A DNA stretch of 64,000 bases from Spirosoma agri (GCF_010747415.1 NZ_JAAGNZ010000002.1:310001-374000); one strand, 5' to 3'. Shown: positions 19,236-28,528, counted from the first letter of the stretch. Program-made: numbers and translations. Notes: generated from the sequence alone by a model not told the origin.

Positions 19236-21137
19236 TTAAATATAGTCTGCCAGCTCAAGCCAGCGATCTGATTTTTTGGTAATAGCCTGGTCGATTTCTT
19301 CAATTTCCCGCGCCCAGGCCGTTAGTTGCTCGTGGTGACCACCCGTATCGAGAAGACCGATAACAACCGTCTTCCGTTGCTCCAGCGACTCGATTTCTTT
19401 TTCGAGCGTTTCGTACTCCTTTATTTCTTTGAACGACAGTTTTTTCTTCGCTTCAACAACAGGCATGGGGATCGTCGTGGGGGAAACCGAAACCTCAGGC
19501 GTTACCGGCTGATTCTTCGAGGCCAATGCTGCTTTAGCGTTTTGCGACGTGTTCTTCGGTTGAGAATCGCGCCACTCGCGGTAGTCAGTGTAGTTGCCGG
19601 GATAATCACGGACTTTACCCGCGCCTTCCATCACAAAAACGTGGTCGACGAGCCGGTCCATGAAGTAACGATCGTGTGTGACGATCAGAACGCAGCCGGA
19701 AAAATTAAGCAGGAAATCTTCCAGTACGTTGAGCGTCGTGATATCAAGGTCATTGGTCGGCTCGTCAAGAATCAGGAAATTCGGATTCTGCACCAGCACG
19801 AGCAGCAATTGCAACCGCCGTTTTTCGCCCCCGCTTAGTTTGGCAACGTAATCGTACTGTTTTGACCGATCGAACAGAAACCGACTTAGCAATTGACTGG
19901 CCGTGATCGTATCGCCGTTGGCTAGCTTCATCACTTCGGCTACGTCCTGTACCACGTCAATAACGCGCTGCGTTTCGGGAAGATCGAGTTCGGTTTGGGT
20001 GTAATAACCAAATTTGACCGTACCACCCGCCGTGATTTTCCCCGAATCGGGGCGGATCTGGCCCGTCATCATGTTCATCAGCGTGGTTTTACCCATGCCG
20101 TTCTTGCCGATCAGCCCGACGCGATCCATTCGCTGGAACGTATAGTTAAAGTGATCGAGCAGTATTTTGTCGCCAAACCGCTTGCTCAGGTTCTCGACCT
20201 CAAGAATTTTGCTACCGAGACGAGAGGTGCGGAGATTTAAATCCAGTTCGCCGTCGCTGCGCTTGCCACTGGTTTTCTCTTTCAGTTCATCGAACGCATC
20301 GATTCGGTATTGAGCTTTTGTACCCCGCGCTTTTGGTTGCCGACGCATCCACTCCAGCTCGCGCCGGAAGGTGTTGCGGTCTTTAGCCAACTCGGAGGCC
20401 GCAGCCATTTCGCGTTCGTCTTTCTTCTCTAGAAAATAAGCGTAGTTTCCTTTATAGGTGTAAAGCTGGCCATTGTCCATCTCCGCAATCTGATTGCAGA
20501 CCCGATCCAGGAAGTAGCGGTCGTGGGAGACCATCAGCAGCGTGCCATTGTTCGTATTCAGAAAGCTTTCCAGGTATTCGATCGCTTCCAGATCAAGGTG
20601 GTTAGTTGGCTCATCCAGAATGAGAAGATCCGGACTCTGAATCAGCACCCTTGCCAGCGCGACCCGCTTGCGCTGCCCACCCGATAACGACCCGATCCGT
20701 TGCTCGACATCCTGAATCCCCAGCTCACCCAGAATCTGCCGGATTTGGGCCTCATAATCCCACGCTTCGAGCTTTTCCATATCTGACATGGCGCTTTCGA
20801 GAGCCGCGTGGTCGTCATGCAAGAGCGCATGTTCATAGGCTCGCACGGCATCGAGTTGGGCACTTTCGCCCGCAAGCACCACTTCCATAACGGTCATGGC
20901 GTCGTTGAGGTCCGGCTGCTGGTCGAGGTAACCGATCGTAATATCTTTTCGATGGCTGACGATACCTGAATCAGGCGGCATAGCCCCGGCCAGAATAGAG
21001 AGCAATGTTGTTTTGCCTGAGCCATTCGCTCCGACAATGGCAACCTTGTCGCCCCGATTTATCCCGAACGTCAGGTTACGGAACAGCATACGATCACCGT
21101 ATGATTTTGTTAAGTTTTCGGCTGAAAGGTAATTCAT
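19236..21137 (-). CDS. ABC-F family ATPase (Uup type)
   Basis: 633 residues with two ATP-binding cassettes and no membrane segments. Cassette 1 has GANGSGKTT at about 36, LSGGQRKRVA and LLILDEPTNHLD; cassette 2 has GKNGMGKTTL, LSGGEKRRLQ and FLILDEPTNDLD. A charged linker of about 80 residues joins them, and a C-terminal coiled coil (about 560-633) follows, as in Uup. ABC-F proteins act on ribosomes or on DNA/RNA branch structures. Uup-type function is inferred from the coiled coil. The downstream dedA-type gene starts 88 bases away on the same strand. Confidence 0.93.
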   Translation of the reverse strand: MNYLSAENLTKSYGDRMLFRNLTFGINRGDKVAIVGANGSGKTTLLSILAGAMPPDSGIVSHRKDITIGYLDQQPDLNDAMTVMEVVLAGESAQLDAVRAYEHALLHDDHAALESAMSDMEKLEAWDYEAQIRQILGELGIQDVEQRIGSLSGGQRKRVALARVLIQSPDLLILDEPTNHLDLEAIEYLESFLNTNNGTLLMVSHDRYFLDRVCNQIAEMDNGQLYTYKGNYAYFLEKKDEREMAAASELAKDRNTFRRELEWMRRQPKARGTKAQYRIDAFDELKEKTSGKRSDGELDLNLRTSRLGSKILEVENLSKRFGDKILLDHFNYTFQRMDRVGLIGKNGMGKTTLMNMMTGQIRPDSGKITAGGTVKFGYYTQTELDLPETQRVIDVVQDVAEVMKLANGDTITASQLLSRFLFDRSKQYDYVAKLSGGEKRRLQLLLVLVQNPNFLILDEPTNDLDITTLNVLEDFLLNFSGCVLIVTHDRYFMDRLVDHVFVMEGAGKVRDYPGNYTDYREWRDSQPKNTSQNAKAALASKNQPVTPEVSVSPTTIPMPVVEAKKKLSFKEIKEYETLEKEIESLEQRKTVVIGLLDTGGHHEQLTAWAREIEEIDQAITKKSDRWLELADYI

Positions 21138-21311
21138 TACTTAGTCTTAGATCAATCAGATGAGATAAAGACGTATCTCTTTTTGTCGGTATTTCTTAAT
21201 TCGACTGGCAAGTCTGTTCAACTGGCCGCTCATCTATAGCTACAAATGTACAAGAAAGAAAATCGTTCGTACTTTTACACTCAACGAGAATCCTTTCCCT
21301 TCTAACAAACA

Positions 21312-22325
21312 ATGCATCTGAAACATCTCAGTGTAGTCGTTGCGATTGCAATTGGTGCGGTTGGTCGAACAAATGCGCAAACAACTACTGATTTCAAATC
21401 GTACACGCAGGTCGTTCCGGGCAGCAATCAAACGTACGCGATGGTTGCCATTCCGGGCGGTAAATTTATGATGGGCAGTCTGCCCGATGAGAAAGGCCAT
21501 AAGCCCGACGAAGGTCCCAAGCACAGCGTTGCCATTGACCCTTTCTATATGGGCAAATACGAGGTCACATGGGATCTGTATGATCTGTTCGCTTTCACCA
21601 ATATGGAGAAAGAAATGGCGGCTAAATACACGGACAAAGACGCAAATCTGACAAAAACCGACGCGACCACGCGGCCAAGTCCGCCCTACGTCGATATGTC
21701 GTTCGGGATGGGCCGGGCAGGTTATCCGGCCATCAACATGACACAATATGCGGCCATAAAATTCTGCGCCTGGCTATACGCTAAAACAGGCATCTTTTAT
21801 CGGCTACCCACCGAAGCGGAATGGGAGTATGCCTGCCGGGGAAACGACAAGAATGCCACGATGGCTTACTCATTCGGAAATGATGTGGCCAAGCTGGGCG
21901 AGTATGCCGTTTTTGCCAGTAACAGCGGGGGAGCGTACAAAAAAGTCGGCACCAAAAAGCCAAATTCATTCGGGCTGTACGACATGCACGGCAACGTGAT
22001 GGAATGGACGCAGGACCAGTACATCGAGGATTACTACGCGTCGGTAGCGAAAGGAACTGTCAAAGAACCGTATGCACCAACGACTACCCTGTATCCGAAT
22101 GCGGTTCGCGGTGGTTCCTGGGACGATGAGCCAGCTGTACTGCGCTCGGCGGCCCGAACCCCTTCGGCTCCGGCCTGGAAAGTACTCGATCCGCAGAGCC
22201 CGAAATCGGACTGGTGGCTGACATCGGCTTCATTCGTTGGTTTTCGAATCGTTCGCCCGGCCAAAGTACCCAGCGATGATGAGATCAATGCTTATTACGG
22301 AATCAAACCGATCAAAGACTATTGA
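21312..22325 (+). CDS. Formylglycine-generating-enzyme (SUMF1)-domain protein, exported
   Basis: 337 residues with a signal peptide (cleavage near GRTNAQ) and one FGE-sulfatase domain: VAIPGGKFMMGSLPDEKGH, YEVTWDLYDLF, YRLPTEAEWEYACRG, GLYDMHGNVMEWTQDQY, VRGGSWDDEP and the C-terminal FVGFRIVRP. True sulfatase-modifying enzymes use a late Cys pair that I do not see, so this is more likely a structural or ligand-binding FGE-like protein such as the gliding proteins GldJ/GldK. No sulfatase adjoins it. Role unknown. Confidence 0.85.
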   Translation: MHLKHLSVVVAIAIGAVGRTNAQTTTDFKSYTQVVPGSNQTYAMVAIPGGKFMMGSLPDEKGHKPDEGPKHSVAIDPFYMGKYEVTWDLYDLFAFTNMEKEMAAKYTDKDANLTKTDATTRPSPPYVDMSFGMGRAGYPAINMTQYAAIKFCAWLYAKTGIFYRLPTEAEWEYACRGNDKNATMAYSFGNDVAKLGEYAVFASNSGGAYKKVGTKKPNSFGLYDMHGNVMEWTQDQYIEDYYASVAKGTVKEPYAPTTTLYPNAVRGGSWDDEPAVLRSAARTPSAPAWKVLDPQSPKSDWWLTSASFVGFRIVRPAKVPSDDEINAYYGIKPIKDY

Positions 22326-22338
22326 GTGACTGGTAAAT

Positions 22339-22400
22339 GAGTGAGTGAGCGAAAGCCGCCATTTGCCTATCCACTCAATCATAAATCACTCGTTCACTCA
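22339..22400. repeat. Mirrored 8-mer array, shorter copy
   Basis: Purine-strand units gagtgagt and gagcgaaa (22339-22354) face pyrimidine units atccactc (22369-22376), aatcactc (22384-22391) and gttcactc (22392-22399), which end one base before the folK ATG. The design matches the arrays at 2241-2327 and 31990-32080 but is more degenerate. Confidence 0.6.
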
Positions 22401-22883
22401 ATGGAAATTTTCCTCCTTCTTGGTGCTAATCTGGGCGACCGTGTAGCCACGCTAAACCGGGCCGTTGCATTAATCGCCGAACGAGTTGGTCGGATTGAGC
22501 AAAAATCGAGTCTATACGAAACGGCTCCCTGGGGCGTTGTGGATCAACCGACCTATCTGAATCAGGTGTTGGCGGTTGCTACTGATCATGCACCACAACG
22601 GGTATTGGATGTAGCGCAGGTAATCGAGCAGGAACTAGGCCGGGTTCGGCTCGAGAAATGGGGTTCGCGGGTTATTGATATCGACATACTATATTACGGA
22701 CATCAGATTCTGCAAACCGAAACATTGACCGTCCCACACCCATATCTGCATCTGCGCCGGTTCACGCTTGTGCCACTGGCTGAGATTTCCCCTGCTTATG
22801 TTCATCCGGTTTTGCGGGAAACGACTCTGAAACTGTTGGAAAAGTGTCCGGATACGAGTGAGGTCACCATTTTTAATAGCTGA
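22401..22883 (+). CDS. folK: 2-amino-4-hydroxy-6-hydroxymethyldihydropteridine diphosphokinase (HPPK)
   Basis: Transfers pyrophosphate from ATP to 6-hydroxymethyl-dihydropterin in folate synthesis. The 160-residue protein matches the family length and carries LLLGANLGDRVATLNRA, SSLYETAPWGVVDQPTYLNQV, the catalytic RVIDIDILYYG (residues about 92-102) and VPHPYLHLRRFTLVPLAEI. I chose the ATG at 22401 because MEIFLLLGANLGD is the normal N-terminus; an upstream ATG at 22341 falls in the repeat between the genes. Confidence 0.96.
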   Translation: MEIFLLLGANLGDRVATLNRAVALIAERVGRIEQKSSLYETAPWGVVDQPTYLNQVLAVATDHAPQRVLDVAQVIEQELGRVRLEKWGSRVIDIDILYYGHQILQTETLTVPHPYLHLRRFTLVPLAEISPAYVHPVLRETTLKLLEKCPDTSEVTIFNS

Positions 22884-22912
22884 AAAATAGTACCGCTACA
22901 TTGAAAAGATAG

Positions 22913-22920
22913 TACCTTTG
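22913..22920 (+). promoter_or_regulatory. Promoter -7 box TACCTTTG
   Basis: Matches the Bacteroidota -7 consensus TAnnTTTG, 40 bases before the aminotransferase ATG. No clear TTG lies at the usual distance upstream. Confidence 0.5.
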
Positions 22921-22960
22921 TGGCCAGTTTGTTATAAATTTCTCAAAATAAACACCGATT

Positions 22961-24178
22961 ATGTCTGCCACGCTTGACACCGTGAGTTTGTTAGCCGACC
23001 GCATCAACGCGCTGGAAGAGTCGTCCACGCTGGCGATGACCAAAAAAGCTCGTGAATTAGCCGCTTTGGGCCACAAAGTAATCAGCCTGAGCGTTGGTGA
23101 ACCGGACTTCAAAACACCCCAACACATTTGCGACGCTGCCAAAAAGGCCATCGACGATGGTTTTCATGGCTACTCGCCCGTTGCTGGTTATCCTGATCTC
23201 CGCAAAGCCATTGCTGATAAATTCAAACGGGACAATAATATCGACTGGAAACCCGAAAATATCGTTGTCTCAACCGGTGCAAAACACTCGCTGGCCAACG
23301 TCATTCAGGTGTTGATCAATCCGGGTGATGAAGTGGTCATTTTCTCGCCGTACTGGGTTAGCTACTCAGAAATGGTGAAACTGGCTGAAGGCAAAGCTGT
23401 CGTCGTTGACGGTTCGTTCGACAACAATTTCAAAGTGACGCCCGAGCAGTTTGAAGCCGCCATTACGGATCGGACCAAGATCGTTATGTATGCATCGCCC
23501 AACAACCCGACGGGATCGATTTATTCGGAAGCTGAACTGCGCGCCATTGCCGATGTGGTGGCCCGCAACGAAAACGTTTACGTGCTGGCGGATGAAATTT
23601 ACGAGTACATCAATTTCACCCCCGAAGGCCATTTCAGTATCGGTTCAATTCCCGAAATTGCCGATCGTGTTATTACGGTCAATGGCGTTGCCAAAGGCTT
23701 TGCGATGACCGGCTGGCGCATTGGCTATATCGGAGCGGCTAAATGGATTGCGGATGGCGTTGAGAAACTACAGGGACAAGTTACATCGGGTACGAACTCG
23801 ATCGCTCAAAAAGCGACCGTGGCTGCTCTGAATGGTCCTCTAGATTCATCGTTTGAGATGACGAAAGCGTATCACCGTCGGCGTGACCTGGTCGTGAAGC
23901 TGTTGAAAGAAGTACCCGGCTTCCGCACAAACGTGCCTGAAGGCGCTTTTTATGCTTTCCCTGACATTAGTTATTATTACGGTAAATCAGATGGAACGAC
24001 AACCATCAATAACTCCGATGATTTCGCCGGCTGGCTGTTGAATACAGCGTATGTGGCAACTGTTGCCGGTTCGGGTTTTGGTGCGCCTGACTGCCTGCGT
24101 ATATCAACCGCTGCGGCTGACGAGTCGCTCGTTGAAGCTGTACAGCGCATCAAAGACGCTGTTGCCACGTTGAAATAG
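22961..24178 (+). CDS. Class I/II PLP-dependent aminotransferase (aspartate aminotransferase type)
   Basis: 405 residues of fold-type I aminotransferase. It has the N-terminal KKARELAALGHKVISLSVGEPDFKTP region (family signature), YASPNNPTGSIYSE, LADEIYEYINF, the PLP-lysine region VNGVAKGFAMTGWRIGYIG (residues about 241-259), and a late Arg in CLRISTAAADE. This pattern fits the aspartate aminotransferase Ib/prephenate aminotransferase group, which makes aspartate or arogenate. Substrate not certain. It has its own promoter-like box and is monocistronic. Confidence 0.92.
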   Translation: MSATLDTVSLLADRINALEESSTLAMTKKARELAALGHKVISLSVGEPDFKTPQHICDAAKKAIDDGFHGYSPVAGYPDLRKAIADKFKRDNNIDWKPENIVVSTGAKHSLANVIQVLINPGDEVVIFSPYWVSYSEMVKLAEGKAVVVDGSFDNNFKVTPEQFEAAITDRTKIVMYASPNNPTGSIYSEAELRAIADVVARNENVYVLADEIYEYINFTPEGHFSIGSIPEIADRVITVNGVAKGFAMTGWRIGYIGAAKWIADGVEKLQGQVTSGTNSIAQKATVAALNGPLDSSFEMTKAYHRRRDLVVKLLKEVPGFRTNVPEGAFYAFPDISYYYGKSDGTTTINNSDDFAGWLLNTAYVATVAGSGFGAPDCLRISTAAADESLVEAVQRIKDAVATLK

Positions 24179-24724
24179 GACAGGCGTAGCTGTAGTTAGA
24201 TCGATATATATTGTCGTACGCGAGGACGTAGCAATACTGAATTGTAGCAATTGGGTAGTTTTACCTACGTTAGCGATAGTCAAGCCAGATCCTCTTAGCA
24301 CATCATAATAAAAAATAAATTGAGTAGCGCGGGAGATTATTCCGCGCTATTTTTTTTTTAAATAGTATATAAGAGATACCGAAAGAAAAATATGTTTACT
24401 TAAAATTAAGTATAAATTAAAATCATTGTTGGAATTGTATAAAGTTGACTATGATTTAGTTAATTCGCAGATAATCAATTTTATGACGCTCATTAAGTGG
24501 CATTGAAATTGACGTTAACATGAGTGACTCACGCTTGTCAGGATTAGGTCCGCTGCCCTGATTGAAGTAAATGTTGTCTGATGAACTTTTTTAGAATTAA
24601 CTTGCTTTTGTATTAATACAAGTTTAATTTTAACTATGATTAGTCAACAACCGGTGAAGTCAATGTTTACTCTTACCGAAAGAAATAACCGTTAACTTAA
24701 TATACTTAATCACTAGCCAAACTG
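24179..24724. other. AT-rich intergenic region without a recognisable gene
   Basis: Holds a T-tailed terminator (24325-24360) 146 bases after the aminotransferase stop, then about 360 very AT-rich bases. These include two palindromes, tacttaa-aa-ttaagta (24397-24412) and ttgtattaatacaa (24608-24621). They lie upstream of a 58-codon ORF and may belong to its control region. No coding pattern seen. Confidence 0.5.
24325..24360 (+). terminator. Intrinsic terminator
   Basis: Stem tagcgcgg (24325-24332) with ccgcgcta (24342-24349), a 9-base loop, then a run of T to 24359. It ends the aminotransferase transcript. Confidence 0.85.
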
Positions 24725-24901
24725 ATGAGGAAATTTCGCTTATATATGGTTTTTCAATGGGTATTTTTTCTGCCCGTAATTTTACCATTATGTGTACTAT
24801 TTGGTGCACTACGTGGTGCTGCCCAAATGGTTGAACGAGTGATTGAGCAAATAAAGGCGGATGTGCTGTCGCAGAGCGAAGCCCAGCCTTTTATGGACTA
24901 A
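24725..24901 (+). CDS. Small single-span membrane protein, unknown
   Basis: A 58-residue ORF too short for a usual ORF list. It begins MRKFRLYMVFQWVFF. There is a positively charged N-terminus, one hydrophobic segment (about residues 8-29), then an amphipathic, acidic tail (MVERVIEQIKADVLSQSEAQ). The charge pattern suggests N-in topology. It is preceded by AT-rich palindromes and followed 35 bases later by a strong hairpin terminator (24937-24975), so it looks like a separate transcription unit. No family recognised; no Shine-Dalgarno seen. Confidence 0.5.
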   Translation: MRKFRLYMVFQWVFFLPVILPLCVLFGALRGAAQMVERVIEQIKADVLSQSEAQPFMD

Positions 24902-25241
24902 TTAAATTTCTGCTAAAGTTGGTTGTACTAAAGTGGAGCCATGGTTTCTTGAACAAGAAGCCGTGGCTTTATTTGTTAAATTAAGATTAAATAACAAGTT
25001 AAAGCAACTTGTAAATGCCATCAGCGAGCGCAGAGGGCAGCCACACCAGAACTTCGAAAATGGGCAATGAAGAATGGTTGTCAGGAATTGCAGCGGTATT
25101 TAAGGCAGATAGGTTAACCGCTTCATCGAAAATGTGCAGCAAAGATTCTCTAAATTCGGCCAGTCAGGCAACGAATACAATCGGAAAAGTTGTTAAATTT
25201 ACCGTTCGTTATTCCCCGAATTGTACCGGCAACACTTATTT
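24902..25241. other. Intergenic region before the desaturase
   Basis: Contains the hairpin at 24937-24975 and a small inverted repeat (acaagtt/aacttgt near 24993-25012). An ORF at 25015-25254 overlaps the desaturase start and has no coding character. No clear TAnnTTTG promoter was found. Confidence 0.4.
24937..24975 (+). terminator. Hairpin terminator after the 58-residue ORF
   Basis: Arms agccatggtttctt (24937-24950) and aagaagccgtggct (24955-24968) pair over 14 bases with two G-U pairs and a 4-base loop, followed by tttattt. Confidence 0.75.
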
Positions 25242-26279
25242 ATGGCAACGTTAACAGATTTTGTTCGGTCAAATACCACCGAACCGCACCGTATTCGTAC
25301 GCGGCAAATCCTGAAAGCCCACCCCGAAATCAAGAAACTGATTGGTCAGAAAAACCCGACGACGTTCTGGGTTATTCTGGGCTGCGTCACCATGATGACG
25401 GGGATGGCCTATCTTGTTCATGATCAATCCTGGTGGATTGTTGTGGCAGCTGCCTGGTTTATCGGTGCGTTTCCTGCCCATACCTTGTTTGTCTGTATTC
25501 ATGAAGCAGCTCACAATCTGATTTTCCGCAAGCCGGCTGCCAACATGTGGGCGGCTATTTTGGCCAACCTGCCGACCGTATTTCCAACGGCGTTGACCTT
25601 TAAGAACTTCCACATCAAACACCACGCTTTCCAGGGTGTTCATGAGCTAGACGCTGATCTACCGGACTGGTATGAGGCTAAGCTTATCAATAACTATGCG
25701 ATCGGTAAGGCTATTTGGCTTTTGCTGTTTCCTCTCTTCCAAGGTGTTCGTACACTCCGTATGAAAGAATTAGCCGTTTTTGATAAATGGGTAATGCTAA
25801 ACTTTGCCATTCAGTTTACATTCGATATACTGATTGTCGTGTTTTTTGGCTGGAAGGCGCTGGCCTTTATGGGTCTCTGTTTATTCTTCTCCGTCGGTTT
25901 TCACCCACTAGGTGCCCGCTGGATTCAGGAGCACTTTCTGACGCTCGATCCTGAGCAGGAAACATACAGTTACTATGGTCGTCTCAACGTGCCTAACCTG
26001 AACGTAGGCTTTCACAACGAGCACCACGATTTTCCATCGATTCCGTGGAACAGACTGCCGGATATCAAGAAAACGGCTCCTGAATACTACGATTCGCTGA
26101 AGTATCATACCTCGTTTGTGCGGTTGTTTTTCCGCTTCCTGTTCGATCAGGAGATTTCGCTCTACTCGCGTATTGTTCGGAAAGAACGCGGTCGTGTAAC
26201 GATAGCCGATCAGTCGAAACCAGATATGGAATTTGTACAGACGCAGGATTATCCCGCTAAGGTTGGAGCTACCGTATAA
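25242..26279 (+). CDS. Membrane fatty-acid/sphingolipid desaturase (DEGS1-like)
   Basis: 345 residues with four or more hydrophobic segments and the three histidine boxes of membrane di-iron desaturases: HEAAH (87-91), HIKHH (124-128) and HNEHH (258-262, in GFHNEHHDFP). From memory, the similarity to animal sphingolipid delta-4 desaturase (DEGS1) extends beyond the boxes: the N-terminal EPHRIRTRQILKAHPEIK, DLPDWYEA, QETYSYYGRLN, PEYYDSL and LYSRI segments all have DEGS1 counterparts. It may therefore introduce a double bond into a sphingoid base or ceramide in the inner membrane. The ATG at 25242 was preferred to a TTG at 25221. Confidence 0.85.
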   Translation: MATLTDFVRSNTTEPHRIRTRQILKAHPEIKKLIGQKNPTTFWVILGCVTMMTGMAYLVHDQSWWIVVAAAWFIGAFPAHTLFVCIHEAAHNLIFRKPAANMWAAILANLPTVFPTALTFKNFHIKHHAFQGVHELDADLPDWYEAKLINNYAIGKAIWLLLFPLFQGVRTLRMKELAVFDKWVMLNFAIQFTFDILIVVFFGWKALAFMGLCLFFSVGFHPLGARWIQEHFLTLDPEQETYSYYGRLNVPNLNVGFHNEHHDFPSIPWNRLPDIKKTAPEYYDSLKYHTSFVRLFFRFLFDQEISLYSRIVRKERGRVTIADQSKPDMEFVQTQDYPAKVGATV

Positions 26280-26296
26280 GTTAAGTTGGTCTACCT

Positions 26297-26343
26297 GCCA
26301 ACAAAAAAGTCCCGCTGATCGTCAGCGGGACTTTTTTGTTGGC
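26297..26343. terminator. Bidirectional terminator, 22-bp perfect stem
   Basis: Arms 26297-26318 and 26322-26343 are exact complements with a 3-base loop. A-run and T-run flank the GC core, so it can terminate both the desaturase and the convergent dsbD. Confidence 0.9.
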
Positions 26344-26366
26344 AATTTTGCGCGGTAACTGGCTTG

Positions 26367-28475
26367 CTAAAACTTTGCTTTGCCCGACTCCAGGAAGGCT
26401 ACGAAATTCTCGACGCTTTTATCGTAGTTCTTCGGGGACACCAGCAGCTTTCCATCACTATTCACGAGGCAATAGTGCGGTTGCGCATTGTTATTGTATT
26501 TCGTGATTTGGAGGTCAGCGTTTTGGCCGCCAATCGTTTTCTTAACCTTCTGATCGTACGTAGACGTGTACCAGTCACCTTCGGGAAGTTCTGTTTTGTC
26601 GTCCACGTACAGAGCTATCAAAACAAAATCGTTTTGGAGCCGTGACTTGACCGCAGGATCTGACCAGACACGGGCTTCCATCTCGCGGCAGTTGACGCAA
26701 CCATGACCCGTAAAATCAATGAATACGGGTTTATTTACTTTCTTGGCATAGGCCAATCCTTGTTTGTAATCGAAGAATCCCTGCAAGCCGCGCGGAAAAT
26801 GGAATAAGTCCGCGTATTTGACGGTTTCGTTGCCCGTTGCTGCATTGGCCGCCGACTGCTGATCACCACCGCCCGACTGCTGATTACTGTTGAAATCCTG
26901 CGACGTTTCGGGAGGTAAGTAACCCGAAAGTGCCTTCAAGGGCGCTCCCCACAAGCCCGGAATCATGTAGACAACGAAGGCGAACGTGATGATGGACATC
27001 AGGAGCTTCTGAACGCTGATGTACTTCACTTCGCTATCATGCGGTAGCCGAAGCTTGCCCAGGAAATAAAAGCCGATCAGCGCGAAAATGACAATCCAGA
27101 GCGAGAGGAAAACTTCACGATCGAGCAAATGCCAGTGGTAAACCTGATCGGCAACACTCAGAAATTTCAGCGCCAGCGCCAACTCCAGAAAGCCAAGAAT
27201 AACTTTGACGGAATTGAGCCAGCCACCCGACCGGGGCAAATTTTTAAGCCACTGGGGAAATGCGGCAAACAACGTAAATGGTATTGCAAAAGCCGACGAG
27301 AAAGCGGCCATGCCCAGAATAGGTTTAACAACTTCACCACCTGCCGAAGCGACCAGTAAACTTCCGACAATGGGACCCGTGCAGGAAAATGATACCAGAA
27401 CGAGCGTAAACGCCATAAAGAAAATCCCGGCGATACCGCCTTTCTCCGAACGGGCGTCGGCCTGATTGATCAGCGAATTCGGTAATACAATTTCGAACAG
27501 GCCCAGGAAAGACAGACCGAATATGAAGAATACCGCGAAAAACAGAATGTTCGGTAGCCAGTGCGTGCTAACGAAATTGGCGAAAGCCGGGCCGTTAAAG
27601 CGTGACACGACCGTGCCGATCAATACGTAGATGCCGATGATAAAGGCCCCATATAACAACGCCTTCCATTGGCCGCCCTGCTGATTGGTAAAGAAACTAA
27701 CCGTTGCCGGGATGATCGGGAACACGCAGGGCGTCAGCAAGGCAACCAGACCGGATAAGAAAGCCGCCAGCATGAAGCCTAATAGCGACTCGTTCGGTGC
27801 CGTAGCACCCTTATCGAGCGCCTGAATGGGTTCGTCCACCGCTTCGTTGACGGTCGGTTTGGCTGAGGCAGTTGCTTCGGTTGCTGTCAGGGCTGGGGCT
27901 GAAGCGGCAACGGCGGTTTCGGTCGCTGATGACGTTGCCGCCGATGATGTTGATGGCGCAGCAGCTACTGCCGTGCTGGTGGCAGCGGGGGAGGTTGCCA
28001 TAGCCACGGCCTTAATGTCTGTCGAAAACTCTACTTCGGTAGGTGGTAAGCAAACGCCATCTTTGTCAGAGCAGACCTGATACTCCGCCGAACCCGCAAA
28101 CGTAGCATTGGGCTTCAGCACTTTGACCTTCTGAATAAAAACAGCTTTGTTTTTGAACTGCCGGACTTTTGCGCCCCACACTTCTTCAAACACTTCTTCG
28201 ACACCAACGGGTGTTGCTTTGCCGACCAGCGAAAACGCATCGGAACCCGCAAATTTGAATGTGGTAGGAATTGGGCCGACGTTCGGATCAAGATCATTCG
28301 AATACATATGCCAGCCGTCGCCGATACTGACCTGAATCTTGACGCTAATCACATCGCCGACTTTAGCTGGCTGTTTGTCGACCTTAGCCGACCAACTCGT
28401 GGGGTCTTTCCGAATCTGCGCTGTTGCAATAAAGCTGATAAACAGCCCGACCACAAGTGCGAAAAATGATTTCAT
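26367..28475 (-). CDS. dsbD: Thiol:disulfide interchange protein DsbD
   Basis: 702 residues that carry electrons from cytoplasmic thioredoxin across the inner membrane to periplasmic disulfide reducers. Signal peptide 1-20 (MKSFFALVVGLFISFIATAQ); N-terminal DsbD-alpha domain to about 170 with the pair CSDKDGVC; an Ala/Ser/Thr-rich linker of about 60 residues (about 175-235); CcdA-like membrane domain with TPCVFPIIPATVSFF and SCTGPIVGSLL; C-terminal thioredoxin domain with Cys593-Val-Asn-Cys596 in GHGCVNCREME. The ATG at 28475 gives the clean signal peptide; the ATG at 28535 does not. Confidence 0.94.
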   Translation of the reverse strand: MKSFFALVVGLFISFIATAQIRKDPTSWSAKVDKQPAKVGDVISVKIQVSIGDGWHMYSNDLDPNVGPIPTTFKFAGSDAFSLVGKATPVGVEEVFEEVWGAKVRQFKNKAVFIQKVKVLKPNATFAGSAEYQVCSDKDGVCLPPTEVEFSTDIKAVAMATSPAATSTAVAAAPSTSSAATSSATETAVAASAPALTATEATASAKPTVNEAVDEPIQALDKGATAPNESLLGFMLAAFLSGLVALLTPCVFPIIPATVSFFTNQQGGQWKALLYGAFIIGIYVLIGTVVSRFNGPAFANFVSTHWLPNILFFAVFFIFGLSFLGLFEIVLPNSLINQADARSEKGGIAGIFFMAFTLVLVSFSCTGPIVGSLLVASAGGEVVKPILGMAAFSSAFAIPFTLFAAFPQWLKNLPRSGGWLNSVKVILGFLELALALKFLSVADQVYHWHLLDREVFLSLWIVIFALIGFYFLGKLRLPHDSEVKYISVQKLLMSIITFAFVVYMIPGLWGAPLKALSGYLPPETSQDFNSNQQSGGGDQQSAANAATGNETVKYADLFHFPRGLQGFFDYKQGLAYAKKVNKPVFIDFTGHGCVNCREMEARVWSDPAVKSRLQNDFVLIALYVDDKTELPEGDWYTSTYDQKVKKTIGGQNADLQITKYNNNAQPHYCLVNSDGKLLVSPKNYDKSVENFVAFLESGKAKF

Positions 28476-28520
28476 ACCGCTTTGGGTAAGTGATGGTTTG
28501 GTAAGACAACAGAAATACCA

Positions 28521-28528
28521 CAAAAATA
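28521..28528 (-). promoter_or_regulatory. Promoter -7 box TATTTTTG for dsbD
   Basis: Matches TAnnTTTG on the minus strand about 46 bases before the dsbD ATG at 28475. No convincing -33 TTG. Confidence 0.4.

Noticed and set aside
22341..22400. Longer start for folK
   Set aside because: It would translate the intergenic mirrored repeat; MEIFLLLGANLGD from 22401 is the normal HPPK N-terminus.
25015..25254. 79-codon frame before the desaturase
   Set aside because: It overlaps the desaturase start and shows no coding features.
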